5,712 nucleotides of DNA, from assembly GCA_004557805.1 (NCBI GenBank), contig SFFS01000163.1:1-5712 (forward strand). The letters run 5' to 3'. The notes under the pieces are model-generated. The model made no database searches. It worked only from the letters and a program-made list of their open reading frames with translations, and was not told the origin of the DNA. Position 1 is the first letter of the stretch. Every line of letters starts with the position of its first letter. The DNA is from Clostridiales bacterium. Lineage in GTDB: Bacteria > Bacillota > Clostridia > Christensenellales > Aristaeellaceae. Below are positions 1 through 4,489 of the stretch, one piece after another. The position numbers were made by a program, and so were the translations under genes.

Positions 1-1403
1 AGCAGACGCGGCTGTGTCTGGGCCGTCTGCTCCTGCAGAAGCCCGACGTGCTCATGCTCGACGAGCCGACGAACCACCTCGATCTCTCCAGCCTGCAATG
101 GCTTGAAGAATATCTTAAGGCGTATAAGGGCGCGGTCATCATCGTCTCGCACGACCGCTATTTTCTCGACGCCGTCTGCACCGACGTAGCCGAAATGTTC
201 CTGGGCCGCATCGAGCAGTACGAGGGCAACTATACGCGCTATCAGCGCCTGCGCGCGGAACGGTTTGAAGCGCGCCAGCGCGCCTACGACGCGCAGCAGA
301 AGGAAATCGCTCATCAGCAGGCCGTTATCGAGCGGCTCAAGAGCTTTAACCGCGAAAAGTCGCTCAAGCGCGCGCGTTCGCGCGAAAAGGTGCTCGACAA
401 AATGGAGCTGCTCGAGCGCCCGCAGGAGGAAAAGCAGGTGCGCTTCTCCTTCGACGCGCGCCGCCGCACGGGCGACGACGTACTCATCATTCAGGATCTT
501 GCCAAGGGCTACGACGGCCGCACGCTGTTCCAGCATTTCGATCTGCATCTGCGCGCGGGCGACCGCGCCGTGCTCATCGGCCCGAACGGCGTGGGCAAAT
601 CGACGCTTCTTCGCCTGATCGTCAAGGAACAGAAGGCTGACGACGGCACGATTCGCTACGGCGCGAACGTCGATATCGGCTATTACGACCAGCAGCAGAC
701 CGGCCTGCATCCGGAGAAAACCGTGCTGGACGAACTATGGGATCGCTTCCCGCAGATGGAGCAGAGCGACCTGCGCAGCGTGCTGGGCTGTTTCCTCTTC
801 ACGGGCGACGACGTATTCCAGCCGATTCATACCCTCTCAGGCGGTGAAAAGGGACGCGTGGCGCTGACGCGCCTGATGCTGGAGAAGGACAACTTCCTCC
901 TGCTGGACGAACCGACGAACCACCTCGATATGGATTCCCGCGAGGTGCTCGAAGGCGCGCTGGACGATTTCCCCGGCACGATTCTCGCCGTCTCGCACGA
1001 CCGCTATTTCATCAACCGCATCGCCACGCGCATTATCGAGATGCGCCCGGACGGCGTATCGTTCTATCTGGGGAATTACGACGATTACCTTGAAAAGAAG
1101 CGCCGCGAGGCCGAGGGAATTGAGGAGCGCGCGCCGGGCGTGACGCGCACCGCGCTGGAAAAGGAAAAAAAGCGCGACCGGCAGGCGCGCGAAGCCGACA
1201 AGCAGGAAAAAGCACGCATCGCCGCGATTGAAAAGGAAATCGCCGATCTGGAGCAGAGGGTCGCCGATCTGGAAGCGCAGTCAGCGCTGCCAGAGGTATA
1301 TTCCAACCCCGAACGCGCGAAGGAGAACGCGCTCTCCCTGCGCCAGACGCGCGAAACGCTTGATGCGAAATACGACCTCTGGGCCGAGCTGAGCGAAGCC
1401 TGA
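1..1403 (+). CDS. ABC-F family ATPase (YdiF-like), 5' end outside the window
   Basis: ABC-F proteins carry two ATPase domains on one chain, have no membrane part, and act on the ribosome in the cytoplasm (translation factors or antibiotic protection). The reading frame is open from base 3, so the gene starts upstream; 466 residues are visible. The fragment begins just after the first signature motif (QTRLCLGRLL). It then shows Walker B LMLDEPTNHLD (about 51-83) and an H-loop SHDRYF. A charged linker rich in Arg/Lys/Glu follows (about 225-450) and contains SREKVLDKMELLERP, which resembles the YdiF branch. The second domain has Walker A GPNGVGKST (579-605), signature LSGGEKGR (834-857), Walker B LLLDEPTNHLD (about 898-930) and a second SHDRYF. 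The C-terminus (about 1140-1400) is a Lys/Glu-rich coiled coil ending in DLWAELSEA. All key ATPase residues seen are intact. The family is certain; the subfamily is a judgement from memory. A partial copy of the gene's end lies downstream. Confidence 0.95.
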   Translation, partial: QTRLCLGRLLLQKPDVLMLDEPTNHLDLSSLQWLEEYLKAYKGAVIIVSHDRYFLDAVCTDVAEMFLGRIEQYEGNYTRYQRLRAERFEARQRAYDAQQKEIAHQQAVIERLKSFNREKSLKRARSREKVLDKMELLERPQEEKQVRFSFDARRRTGDDVLIIQDLAKGYDGRTLFQHFDLHLRAGDRAVLIGPNGVGKSTLLRLIVKEQKADDGTIRYGANVDIGYYDQQQTGLHPEKTVLDELWDRFPQMEQSDLRSVLGCFLFTGDDVFQPIHTLSGGEKGRVALTRLMLEKDNFLLLDEPTNHLDMDSREVLEGALDDFPGTILAVSHDRYFINRIATRIIEMRPDGVSFYLGNYDDYLEKKRREAEGIEERAPGVTRTALEKEKKRDRQAREADKQEKARIAAIEKEIADLEQRVADLEAQSALPEVYSNPERAKENALSLRQTRETLDAKYDLWAELSEA

Positions 1404-1451
1404 AAAACAGGTTTATAAGTGGGAAGTCCAGAAACCTCAGGTTTCTGGCAG
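1335..1451 (+). repeat. Direct repeat, copy 1: end of ABC-F gene plus 3' hairpin
   Basis: This unit covers the last 22 sense codons and stop of the ABC-F gene, a short A-rich spacer and a perfect 9-bp hairpin, ending in GCAG. It recurs at 1492-1610, offset by 157 bases in the coding part and 159 after a 2-base indel. The coding parts differ at only two bases (1340/1497 and 1349/1506), both silent third positions. The spacer after the stop differs at several bases. The tract GTGGGAAGTCCAGAAACC and its hairpin partner are identical in both copies. Confidence 0.93.
1428..1448 (+). other. Hairpin after the ABC-F stop (copy 1)
   Basis: CCAGAAACC (1428-1436) and GGTTTCTGG (1440-1448) form a perfect 9-bp stem with a 3-base loop, 25 bases after the stop codon. 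No T-run follows, so it is not a standard intrinsic terminator. It could protect the mRNA 3' end or be part of a dispersed intergenic repeat. The identical hairpin occurs at 1587-1607. Confidence 0.7.
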
Positions 1452-1491
1452 AGCCGGAGCGCAGCCTGCGGAACCGCAACCTGCCACCTGC

Positions 1492-1610
1492 TCCCTTCGC
1501 CAGACACGCGAAACGCTTGATGCGAAATACGACCTCTGGGCCGAGCTGAGCGAAGCCTGAAAAAAATAAGTTTGTAAGTGGGAAGTCCAGAAACCTCAGG
1601 TTTCTGGCAG
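1492..1610 (+). pseudogene. Duplicated fragment of the ABC-F gene end with its 3' hairpin (copy 2)
   Basis: This is a second copy of the last 22 codons (TCC CTT CGC CAG ...), the stop codon (1558-1560), the spacer and the hairpin (1587-1607). It has no start codon or ribosome site of its own and is cut off from the parent gene by the parent stop at 1401-1403 and by 40 bases of unrelated DNA (1452-1491), so it is a non-coding remnant. The only two differences within the codons are silent. That is more like a copy taken from another allele or strain than a freely decaying duplicate. The unit after GCAG differs: copy 2 runs into a strong terminator and copy 1 does not. Confidence 0.85.
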
Positions 1611-1615
1611 GGGGT

Positions 1616-1649
1616 GAAGGGGGGCGGCGCCCCCCCTTCCGTTCTTTTT
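1616..1649 (+). terminator. Intrinsic terminator after the ABC-F gene
   Basis: GAAGGGGGG (1616-1624) pairs with CCCCCCTTC (1631-1639) around a six-base loop, followed by CGTTCTTTTT. The stem is almost pure G/C and very stable. It is the only clear plus-strand terminator between the ABC-F gene and the small genes downstream, so it probably ends the ABC-F transcript and makes the next genes a separate unit. Confidence 0.8.
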
Positions 1650-1670
1650 GGCGCAGCTTGGTCATACCCT
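1641..1670 (+). promoter_or_regulatory. Possible sigma-E-like (mother-cell) promoter
   Basis: CATACCCT at 1663-1670 matches seven of eight positions of the sigma-E -10 consensus as I recall it (CATACAMT). Fourteen bases upstream, GTTCTTTT (1641-1648) is a weak match (about five of eight) to the -35 GTCATATT. The position, upstream of the small membrane gene and the SpoVM-like gene, suits a mother-cell promoter; spoVM of Bacillus subtilis depends on sigma-E. The proposed -35 overlaps the terminator T-run, so chance is a real alternative. Confidence 0.3.
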
Positions 1671-1707
1671 CTTTTCGAGGTGGTCCGAGTGGACAGAAGA
1701 GGGCATG
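1663..1707 (+). other. Imperfect inverted repeat, possible leader hairpin
   Basis: CATACCCTCTT (1663-1673) faces AAGAGGGCATG (1697-1707) and pairs at 10 of 11 positions (one A/C mismatch). The interior holds a second short stem, GTCC (1683-1686) with GGAC (1691-1694) around GAGT. It lies 26 bases before the GTG of the 51-residue membrane protein. It could be an operator, a structured leader, or part of a dispersed intergenic element; nothing in the sequence decides between these. Confidence 0.4.
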
Positions 1708-1733
1708 GCTGCGGCGGATGTCAGAGCGGCCCC

Positions 1734-1889
1734 GTGGAAGAAAAGCTGTACCCGGCCAACAGACTGGGGATCGTGCTGATCATCGCGGGCATAGCGCTGG
1801 CGTTTCTGAGCTTCGTGTGCGGGTTTCTTTTCGCCGTGCTGGGCGCGGCGCTGATCGTGCTGGGTTATCTGATCTGCCGGGCGGCCTGA
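1734..1889 (+). CDS. Small two-helix membrane protein, 51 residues, function unknown
   Basis: I do not recognise a named family. The GTG at 1734 starts MEEKLYPANR, an acidic/polar head. It is followed by hydrophobic segments of about residues 11-28 (LGIVLIIAGIALAFLSFV) and 31-47 (FLFAVLGAALIVLGYLI) joined by a CG turn, then a short CRAA tail. This reads as a membrane hairpin. The frame is open further upstream but only through the terminator and leader DNA, where the translation has no sense. No ATG is available in frame, and the ribosome site before the GTG is weak. The stop lies 29 bases before the SpoVM-like start with no terminator between, so the two are probably co-transcribed. By that association it may act in sporulation, which is inference only. 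Confidence 0.6.
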   Translation: MEEKLYPANRLGIVLIIAGIALAFLSFVCGFLFAVLGAALIVLGYLICRAA

Positions 1890-1904
1890 AGCGAAAAACC
1901 GCGC

Positions 1905-1914
1905 GGGGAGGTGA
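1905..1914 (+). promoter_or_regulatory. Strong ribosome binding site of the SpoVM-like gene
   Basis: GGGGAGGTGA matches the 16S anti-Shine-Dalgarno sequence over eight or more bases. The GGAGG core ends seven bases before the GTG at 1919, which selects that start over the in-frame GTG at 1925 and ATG at 1931. A site this good before a 27-codon frame is strong evidence that the frame is translated. Confidence 0.85.
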
Positions 1915-1918
1915 GCCT

Positions 1919-2002
1919 GTGAAGGTGCGGATGATCTGTGTGCGCGCGCCGCGCGGCCTGCGCGGCCTGCTGCGAATGCTGACCGGAAAGAAAAAAGCAT
2001 AA
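1919..2002 (+). CDS. spoVM: SpoVM-like stage V sporulation peptide, 27 residues
   Basis: SpoVM is a tiny amphipathic helix that sits on the convex outer forespore membrane and recruits SpoIVA to start coat assembly; Bacillus subtilis SpoVM has 26 residues. This peptide starts MKV and has Pro at position 11. After it comes the pattern P-R-x-L-x-G-L-L-R-x-L-x-G with a basic KKKA tail. The B. subtilis peptide, as I recall it, reads P-K-F-L-G-G-I-V-R-A-M-L-G, and the alignment needs no gap from the proline on. The peptide has two extra residues before the proline. The GTG start is fixed by a near-perfect ribosome site. It is followed at once by a terminator, and rpmB is the next gene, as in Bacillus. 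Within it, CGCGGCCTG is tandemly repeated (1952-1969), giving RGL-RGL. Peptides this short are often missed in annotation. Confidence 0.82.
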   Translation: MKVRMICVRAPRGLRGLLRMLTGKKKA

Positions 2003-2034
2003 AAAATGGGAGCGGCAAGTCCGCTCCTATTTTG
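2003..2034 (+). terminator. Intrinsic terminator after the SpoVM-like gene
   Basis: GGAGCGG (2009-2015) pairs with CCGCTCC (2021-2027) around CAAGT, with an A-run before it and TATTTT after it. It begins directly after the stop codon and ends the small plus-strand unit. Confidence 0.85.
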
Positions 2035-2062
2035 CCGTCTTTCCGCTGTTTGCAGAAGCGTA

Positions 2063-2158
2063 ATGCAAATTCAAGGCAATCCCGCACAATACCGCGTAAA
2101 GGCTGACGGCGCAAAAGTGCCCGTCATCCTTCACGCGAATGATACGGTATTGCTCTAA
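2063..2158 (+). other. Doubtful short ORF, 31 codons
   Basis: ATG 2063 opens a frame that reads MQIQGNPAQYRV, continues with a stretch KADGAKVPVILHANDTVLL and stops at 2156-2158. The residue mix looks protein-like (no Arg/Ala-rich shadow bias), but there is no Shine-Dalgarno sequence before the ATG. The frame extends back to an ATG at 2006 that lies in the spoVM terminator. No family is recognised. It may be the worn end of a lost gene or plain intergenic DNA. Nothing else of note is seen in 2035-2156. Confidence 0.2.
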
Positions 2159-2190
2159 AAAGCGGCATAAGAAAACGACGCCGCCTTTTC
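2157..2190 (-). terminator. Probable terminator of rpmB
   Basis: Read on the minus strand, GCGGC (2184-2180) pairs with GCCGC (2166-2162) and is followed by TTTTT. An A-run before the stem pairs with the T-run if one bulged base is allowed. It lies about 35 bases after the rpmB stop. The core stem is only five base pairs with a 13-base loop, so it is moderate evidence. A T-run on the other strand could make it work both ways. Confidence 0.5.
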
Positions 2191-2224
2191 AGACTGCGCC
2201 GAATCTTCCGCTATTTTCAGGCTT

Positions 2225-2416
2225 TTACTGAGCGCGCTGCACTTTGCCGCTGCGCAGGCAACGGGTGCACACGTTCATATGGCAAACGGAGCCTTCCACA
2301 ACAACGCGCACGCGCTGGGTGTTCGGAGCCCAACGACGATGGGTGCGGCGCACGGAATGGCTGACGTTGTTGCCGTTCATAAGGCCTTTCCCGCAGACTT
2401 CACAATACTTGCCCAT
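2225..2416 (-). CDS. rpmB: 50S ribosomal protein L28 (bL28), zinc-ribbon form
   Basis: bL28 is a structural protein of the large ribosomal subunit. The 63-residue product has the family's usual length and start, MGKYCEVCGKG, then NNVSHSVRRTHRRWAPN, which is the conserved basic core. CxxC pairs at C5/C8 and C50/C53 show the zinc-binding (C+) form; many bacteria also keep a zinc-free paralogue for zinc starvation, which is not seen here. The ATG is at 2416, preceded on its strand by AGGGAGGGG six bases away. The gene stands alone between a promoter (2450-2478) and a probable terminator (2157-2190). Its neighbours match the Bacillus spoVM-rpmB-yloU order. Confidence 0.97.
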   Translation of the reverse strand: MGKYCEVCGKGLMNGNNVSHSVRRTHRRWAPNTQRVRVVVEGSVCHMNVCTRCLRSGKVQRAQ

Positions 2417-2449
2417 GTTTTTCCCCTCCCTGAGTTGGTCGCGGATGTT

Positions 2450-2478
2450 AGTATAGCATCATTTGCCGCGCATTGCAA
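2450..2478 (-). promoter_or_regulatory. Housekeeping (sigma-A) promoter of rpmB
   Basis: On the minus strand TTGCAA (2478-2473) and TATACT (2455-2450) are separated by exactly 17 bases. Transcription would start near 2443-2446, giving a leader of about 30 bases with the ribosome site near its 3' end. That leaves no room for a long leader-based control. Confidence 0.8.
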
Positions 2479-2498
2479 GCTTTTTTTCGAACAGCAAA

Positions 2499-2510
2499 AA
2501 GAAATTTCTT
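2499..2510. promoter_or_regulatory. 12-bp perfect palindrome between divergent promoters
   Basis: AAGAAATTTCTT is a perfect palindrome located 21 bases from the rpmB -35 and 11 bases upstream of the other -35 (2522). Its place would suit an operator or activator site for the 2598 gene. The stretch is A/T-rich, so a chance palindrome is plausible. Confidence 0.25.
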
Positions 2511-2521
2511 CAATTTGCGGT

Positions 2522-2550
2522 TTGACAGCGGCGCGGAAATGCCCGATAAT
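2522..2550 (+). promoter_or_regulatory. Strong sigma-A promoter for the membrane-anchored protein
   Basis: TTGACA (2522-2527) matches the -35 consensus fully, and GATAAT (2545-2550) matches five of six at -10, with a 17-base spacer. Transcription would start near 2557, about 40 bases before the ATG at 2598. It is divergent from the rpmB promoter. Confidence 0.85.
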
Positions 2551-2584
2551 AGGATAATCACTCGGAATTATGTTGCAAAAGGAT

Positions 2585-2590
2585 GGAAGG
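2585..2590 (+). promoter_or_regulatory. Ribosome binding site that decides the 2598 start
   Basis: GGAAGG lies seven bases before ATG 2598. It lies inside the longer alternative frame from ATG 2583, whose only upstream purine run (AAAAGG) touches the start codon. Confidence 0.6.
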
Positions 2591-2597
2591 TCTTACG

Positions 2598-3608
2598 ATG
2601 AAGGAACAAAAAAGAACAAAAAGCGCGGGCGCGCGTCTGCGCGGAGCGCTCCGAACGAAAAAGCAGAAAAACATGATGCTCGTTACGGCCGCTTCACTGG
2701 CGGTACTGGCCGTCTGCATGCTGATCGTGCTGCTTGACCCCACGCCCAGCGAGGGCGCGGCGTACCTGCTGATGACGCTGATGCTCTTCGCCATAGTGAC
2801 TGCGGTGTACGGCGCGGTTCGCGTTTTTTTTGAGGGGCGCGCGCTGCGCGCGTCGATGCGGCGCATTGCGGCTTGCGGCGGCGAAGAAGCCGTTGCGGCG
2901 GAGCTGGAAACGGCGAAAACGCTCTGCGGCGGGCCGATCCGCCTGAGCGAAAACTGGCTGTTCGGCCTGGGCGCGGGCGCGGCCGTGCCGCTCGCGTCGA
3001 TCCGCGAAGCGGCGCTGCAGGCCGTTCCCGGCCGCGATCAGGATGTGTTCGCCGAAATGCGGCTGACGGTCGATGGCGAAAAGAAGCCCGTCGCGGCCAT
3101 GCGCGAGGAAGTGGGCTTCGTCAACCGCGGCGTGTGCGAGCGCTCGGCGGAGTTCATCGACAGCATAATTAAAAACGGCGGCAGGCTTCCGGAAAAAACC
3201 GCGCAGAGCGCGGAAAAAGGACCGAAAACCGCCCGCGCAAGCGCAAAGGAAGTGCGCGCGCTGCTGGCGGAGCTGAGCGAATCCGGCCTGCCGGAGGCGA
3301 AGCAGTACGCGCTGTACCTGCGGCGCAAGGACGCGCCCGAGGCCGGCGGACTGCTCGTCGCGCGCGGCAGGGACAACCGCATGAACCTGACGGGCGAGAC
3401 GGAGCTGCTCGACGACGAATTGGTCGAAACGGGCGACGGCCTGTACGAGCTTTCGCGCGAAAAGACGGCCGCGCTCGGCCGTGAAAAGGACGGGCTTGGC
3501 TTCGTGCTCGAGGAAACCGGCGAAAACGGCCGCCGGAAGGTCTACCGCATCACGCCGGAGCAGTTTTTGCAGCTGGACAAATATCTGTTCGAATCGGGCA
3601 GAGCCTAA
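2598..3608 (+). CDS. Membrane-anchored protein of unknown function, 336 residues
   Basis: I do not recognise the family. The first 25 residues are very basic (MKEQKRTKSAGARLRGALRTKK). Two membrane helices follow, about 26-47 and 55-78, and then a soluble region of about 255 residues, which by the positive-inside rule lies in the cytoplasm. Around residues 111-140, GPIRLSENWLFGLGAGAAVP and the following LASIREAAL resemble the strand pattern of small bacterial PH-like membrane-protein domains (inference). A Lys/Ala/Glu linker (about 195-217) leads to a second region (about 217-336) starting with a charged helix and ending in YRITPEQFLQLDKYLFESG. The start chosen is ATG 2598, with GGAAGG seven bases before it. 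The ATG at 2583 has AAAAGG touching it, too close to serve. The gene is single, with its own strong promoter and terminator. Confidence 0.85.
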   Translation: MKEQKRTKSAGARLRGALRTKKQKNMMLVTAASLAVLAVCMLIVLLDPTPSEGAAYLLMTLMLFAIVTAVYGAVRVFFEGRALRASMRRIAACGGEEAVAAELETAKTLCGGPIRLSENWLFGLGAGAAVPLASIREAALQAVPGRDQDVFAEMRLTVDGEKKPVAAMREEVGFVNRGVCERSAEFIDSIIKNGGRLPEKTAQSAEKGPKTARASAKEVRALLAELSESGLPEAKQYALYLRRKDAPEAGGLLVARGRDNRMNLTGETELLDDELVETGDGLYELSREKTAALGREKDGLGFVLEETGENGRRKVYRITPEQFLQLDKYLFESGRA

Positions 3609-3623
3609 GCGCAGAAATACGGC

Positions 3624-3657
3624 AAAGCGGCGTTCCGCACAGGAACGCCGCTTTTTT
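3624..3657 (+). terminator. Strong intrinsic terminator between convergent genes
   Basis: GCGGCGTTCC (3627-3636) pairs perfectly with GGAACGCCGC (3642-3651) around GCACA, flanked by AAA before and six T after. It ends the plus-strand gene at 3608. The stop of the minus-strand phosphatase gene is immediately beside it, so the hairpin probably also ends that transcript, though only three T follow on the minus side. Confidence 0.92.
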
Positions 3658-3658
3658 A

Positions 3659-4291
3659 TCACCCCAGCAGCGCTGTGCACAGCGCCTGCGGCGTATCGTA
3701 AATCACATCGAACGGCGCGCCGCCCTCGCGCGCGTAGCCGAAGCCCGCGCCGATTGCAAGAAGTCCGTTTCCGTGCGCGGCCTCGACATCCTTGAGACTG
3801 TCGCCGATAAACGGCACGCGCGCCGGATCAAAGCCGCGGAGCAGTTTGGCCGTCATGTCGATCTTGTCCGGCTCCCCGCACGCGATGCGGTCGAACAGCG
3901 TCAGCACGCCGCCGATCTCCAGGCAGCCTTCCACATGAAAGCTCGTTCCCGTCGAGGCGACGAACAGCGGCATCCCCGCTTCGCGCAGGCAGCGCAGCAT
4001 TTCCGCCGCGCCGGGGAAAAGGATTTTCGGGCCGAGCGTGCGGCCGATCTCCAGCTCGCCTGCTTCAACCAGATCCTCCACCCACCGCTGCACGTCGGGC
4101 GCGGCGTCGGGATAGAGCGCGCGATAGAATTCATGGTTGCCGTAGCCGATAACGGGAATGATCACCTCGCGCGGCAGCGGCGGCAGGCCGCATTGCGGCG
4201 CGTATTTCGCAATCGCGCCGACCGTCATGGCCAGCGTGTCCACCAGCGTTCCGTCCATGTCGAAGATTACCGCGTCGTATTTTCCAGGCAT
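3659..4291 (-). CDS. HAD-superfamily hydrolase, phosphoglycolate phosphatase/beta-phosphoglucomutase-like
   Basis: HAD enzymes of this type remove phosphate from small metabolites by way of a phospho-aspartate in the cytoplasm. The 210-residue product has motif I DMDGTLVDT (nucleophile D11, acid/base D13), then an alpha-helical cap insert (about residues 18-90, subclass C1). Motif II is at S113/T114 in VASTGTS, a lysine at K143 follows GEPD, and motif IV is GDSLKD (D164, D168). The family usually has Lys-Pro where this protein has E140-P141, so K143 or K149 must supply the motif III lysine. The substrate cannot be read from the sequence. The start is ATG 4291, with AAGGAG six bases upstream; the longer frame from 4321 would swallow this ribosome site and overlap the -10 region. 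The gene is single and convergent with the 2598 gene. Confidence 0.92.
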   Translation of the reverse strand: MPGKYDAVIFDMDGTLVDTLAMTVGAIAKYAPQCGLPPLPREVIIPVIGYGNHEFYRALYPDAAPDVQRWVEDLVEAGELEIGRTLGPKILFPGAAEMLRCLREAGMPLFVASTGTSFHVEGCLEIGGVLTLFDRIACGEPDKIDMTAKLLRGFDPARVPFIGDSLKDVEAAHGNGLLAIGAGFGYAREGGAPFDVIYDTPQALCTALLG

Positions 4292-4297
4292 AGCGTT

Positions 4298-4303
4298 CTC
4301 CTT
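4298..4303 (-). promoter_or_regulatory. Ribosome binding site of the HAD gene
   Basis: AAGGAG on the minus strand lies six bases before ATG 4291 and fixes that start over the in-frame ATG at 4321. Confidence 0.8.
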
Positions 4304-4323
4304 CGTGTGCTTTTCTGGCAAAT

Positions 4324-4351
4324 ATTATACGGAAAACGGCACGAATTTCCA
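4324..4351 (-). promoter_or_regulatory. Sigma-A promoter of the HAD gene
   Basis: The minus strand shows a perfect TATAAT (4329-4324) with TGGAAA (4351-4346) 16 bases before it as a weak -35. The start of transcription would be near 4317, about 25 bases before the ATG. The -35 overlaps the outer arm of the inverted repeat at 4346-4398. Confidence 0.7.
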
Positions 4352-4398
4352 GCCCTCGCGCGTTATTTTCCTGCAAGGCAGGCAAAATAGGCTGGAAA
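4346..4398. other. Nested inverted repeat between divergent promoters
   Basis: The outer arms TTTCCAGCC (4346-4354) and GGCTGGAAA (4390-4398) are perfectly complementary over nine bases. Directly inside, TATTTTCCTGC (4364-4374) pairs with GCAGG-C-AAAATA (4378-4389) over eleven bases with one bulged C and an AAG loop. The only large unpaired part is CTCGCGCGT (4355-4363). All 20 possible pairs form. No T-run follows on either strand, so it is not a normal terminator. It may be an operator, a cruciform or a small mobile or structured element. Confidence 0.65.
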
Positions 4399-4409
4399 GG
4401 CGCTCATGC

Positions 4410-4438
4410 TTGCGTTGTCCGGTAAAATGCGTTATACT
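4410..4438 (+). promoter_or_regulatory. Sigma-A promoter of the yloU-fakA operon
   Basis: TTGCGT (4410-4415) and TATACT (4433-4438) are 17 bases apart. The -10 is good and the -35 has only TTG conserved. Transcription would start near 4445, giving a leader of about 45 bases before the ATG at 4490. Confidence 0.7.
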
Positions 4439-4472
4439 AAGCGGTAGGCCAGACGCTTTCAGCTTTTGACCC

Positions 4473-4480
4473 AAAGGAGG
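4473..4480 (+). promoter_or_regulatory. Ribosome binding site of the Asp23-family gene
   Basis: AAAGGAGG is a near-perfect Shine-Dalgarno sequence nine bases before ATG 4490. It excludes the longer in-frame reading from a TTG at 4466, which would place the ribosome site inside the gene. Confidence 0.85.
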
Positions 4481-4489
4481 ACATTTTTC

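Noticed and set aside
1428..1448. Intrinsic terminator directly after the ABC-F gene
   Set aside because: The stem is good but no T-run follows in either copy; the hairpin at 1616-1649 has one.
1335..1610. CRISPR-like or regularly spaced repeat
   Set aside because: Only two copies, more than 100 bases each, one being the end of a gene; no further units and no cas genes.
1033..1665. Long minus-strand frame opposite the ABC-F end and the duplicated region
   Set aside because: Arg/Pro/Ala-rich translation with internal repeats that simply mirror the duplicated DNA; it is antisense to a certain gene and has no ribosome site.
1658..1918. Longer frame running into the SpoVM-like peptide
   Set aside because: The upstream part translates as Arg/Gly-rich shadow of the 51-residue gene; the ribosome site at 1905-1914 places the start at GTG 1919.
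2583..2597. Earlier start (ATG 2583) for the membrane-anchored protein
   Set aside because: The upstream AAAAGG touches the ATG, whereas ATG 2598 has GGAAGG at seven bases.
2694..3680. 328-codon minus-strand frame opposite the 2598 gene
   Set aside because: Composition typical of a shadow in GC-rich DNA; it would run through the terminator at 3624-3657, and the plus frame has promoter, ribosome site and membrane helices.
4292..4321. Ten-residue N-terminal extension of the HAD protein
   Set aside because: It would cover the AAGGAG site at 4298-4303, and the extension is unlike the family, whose motif I normally lies within the first 15 residues.
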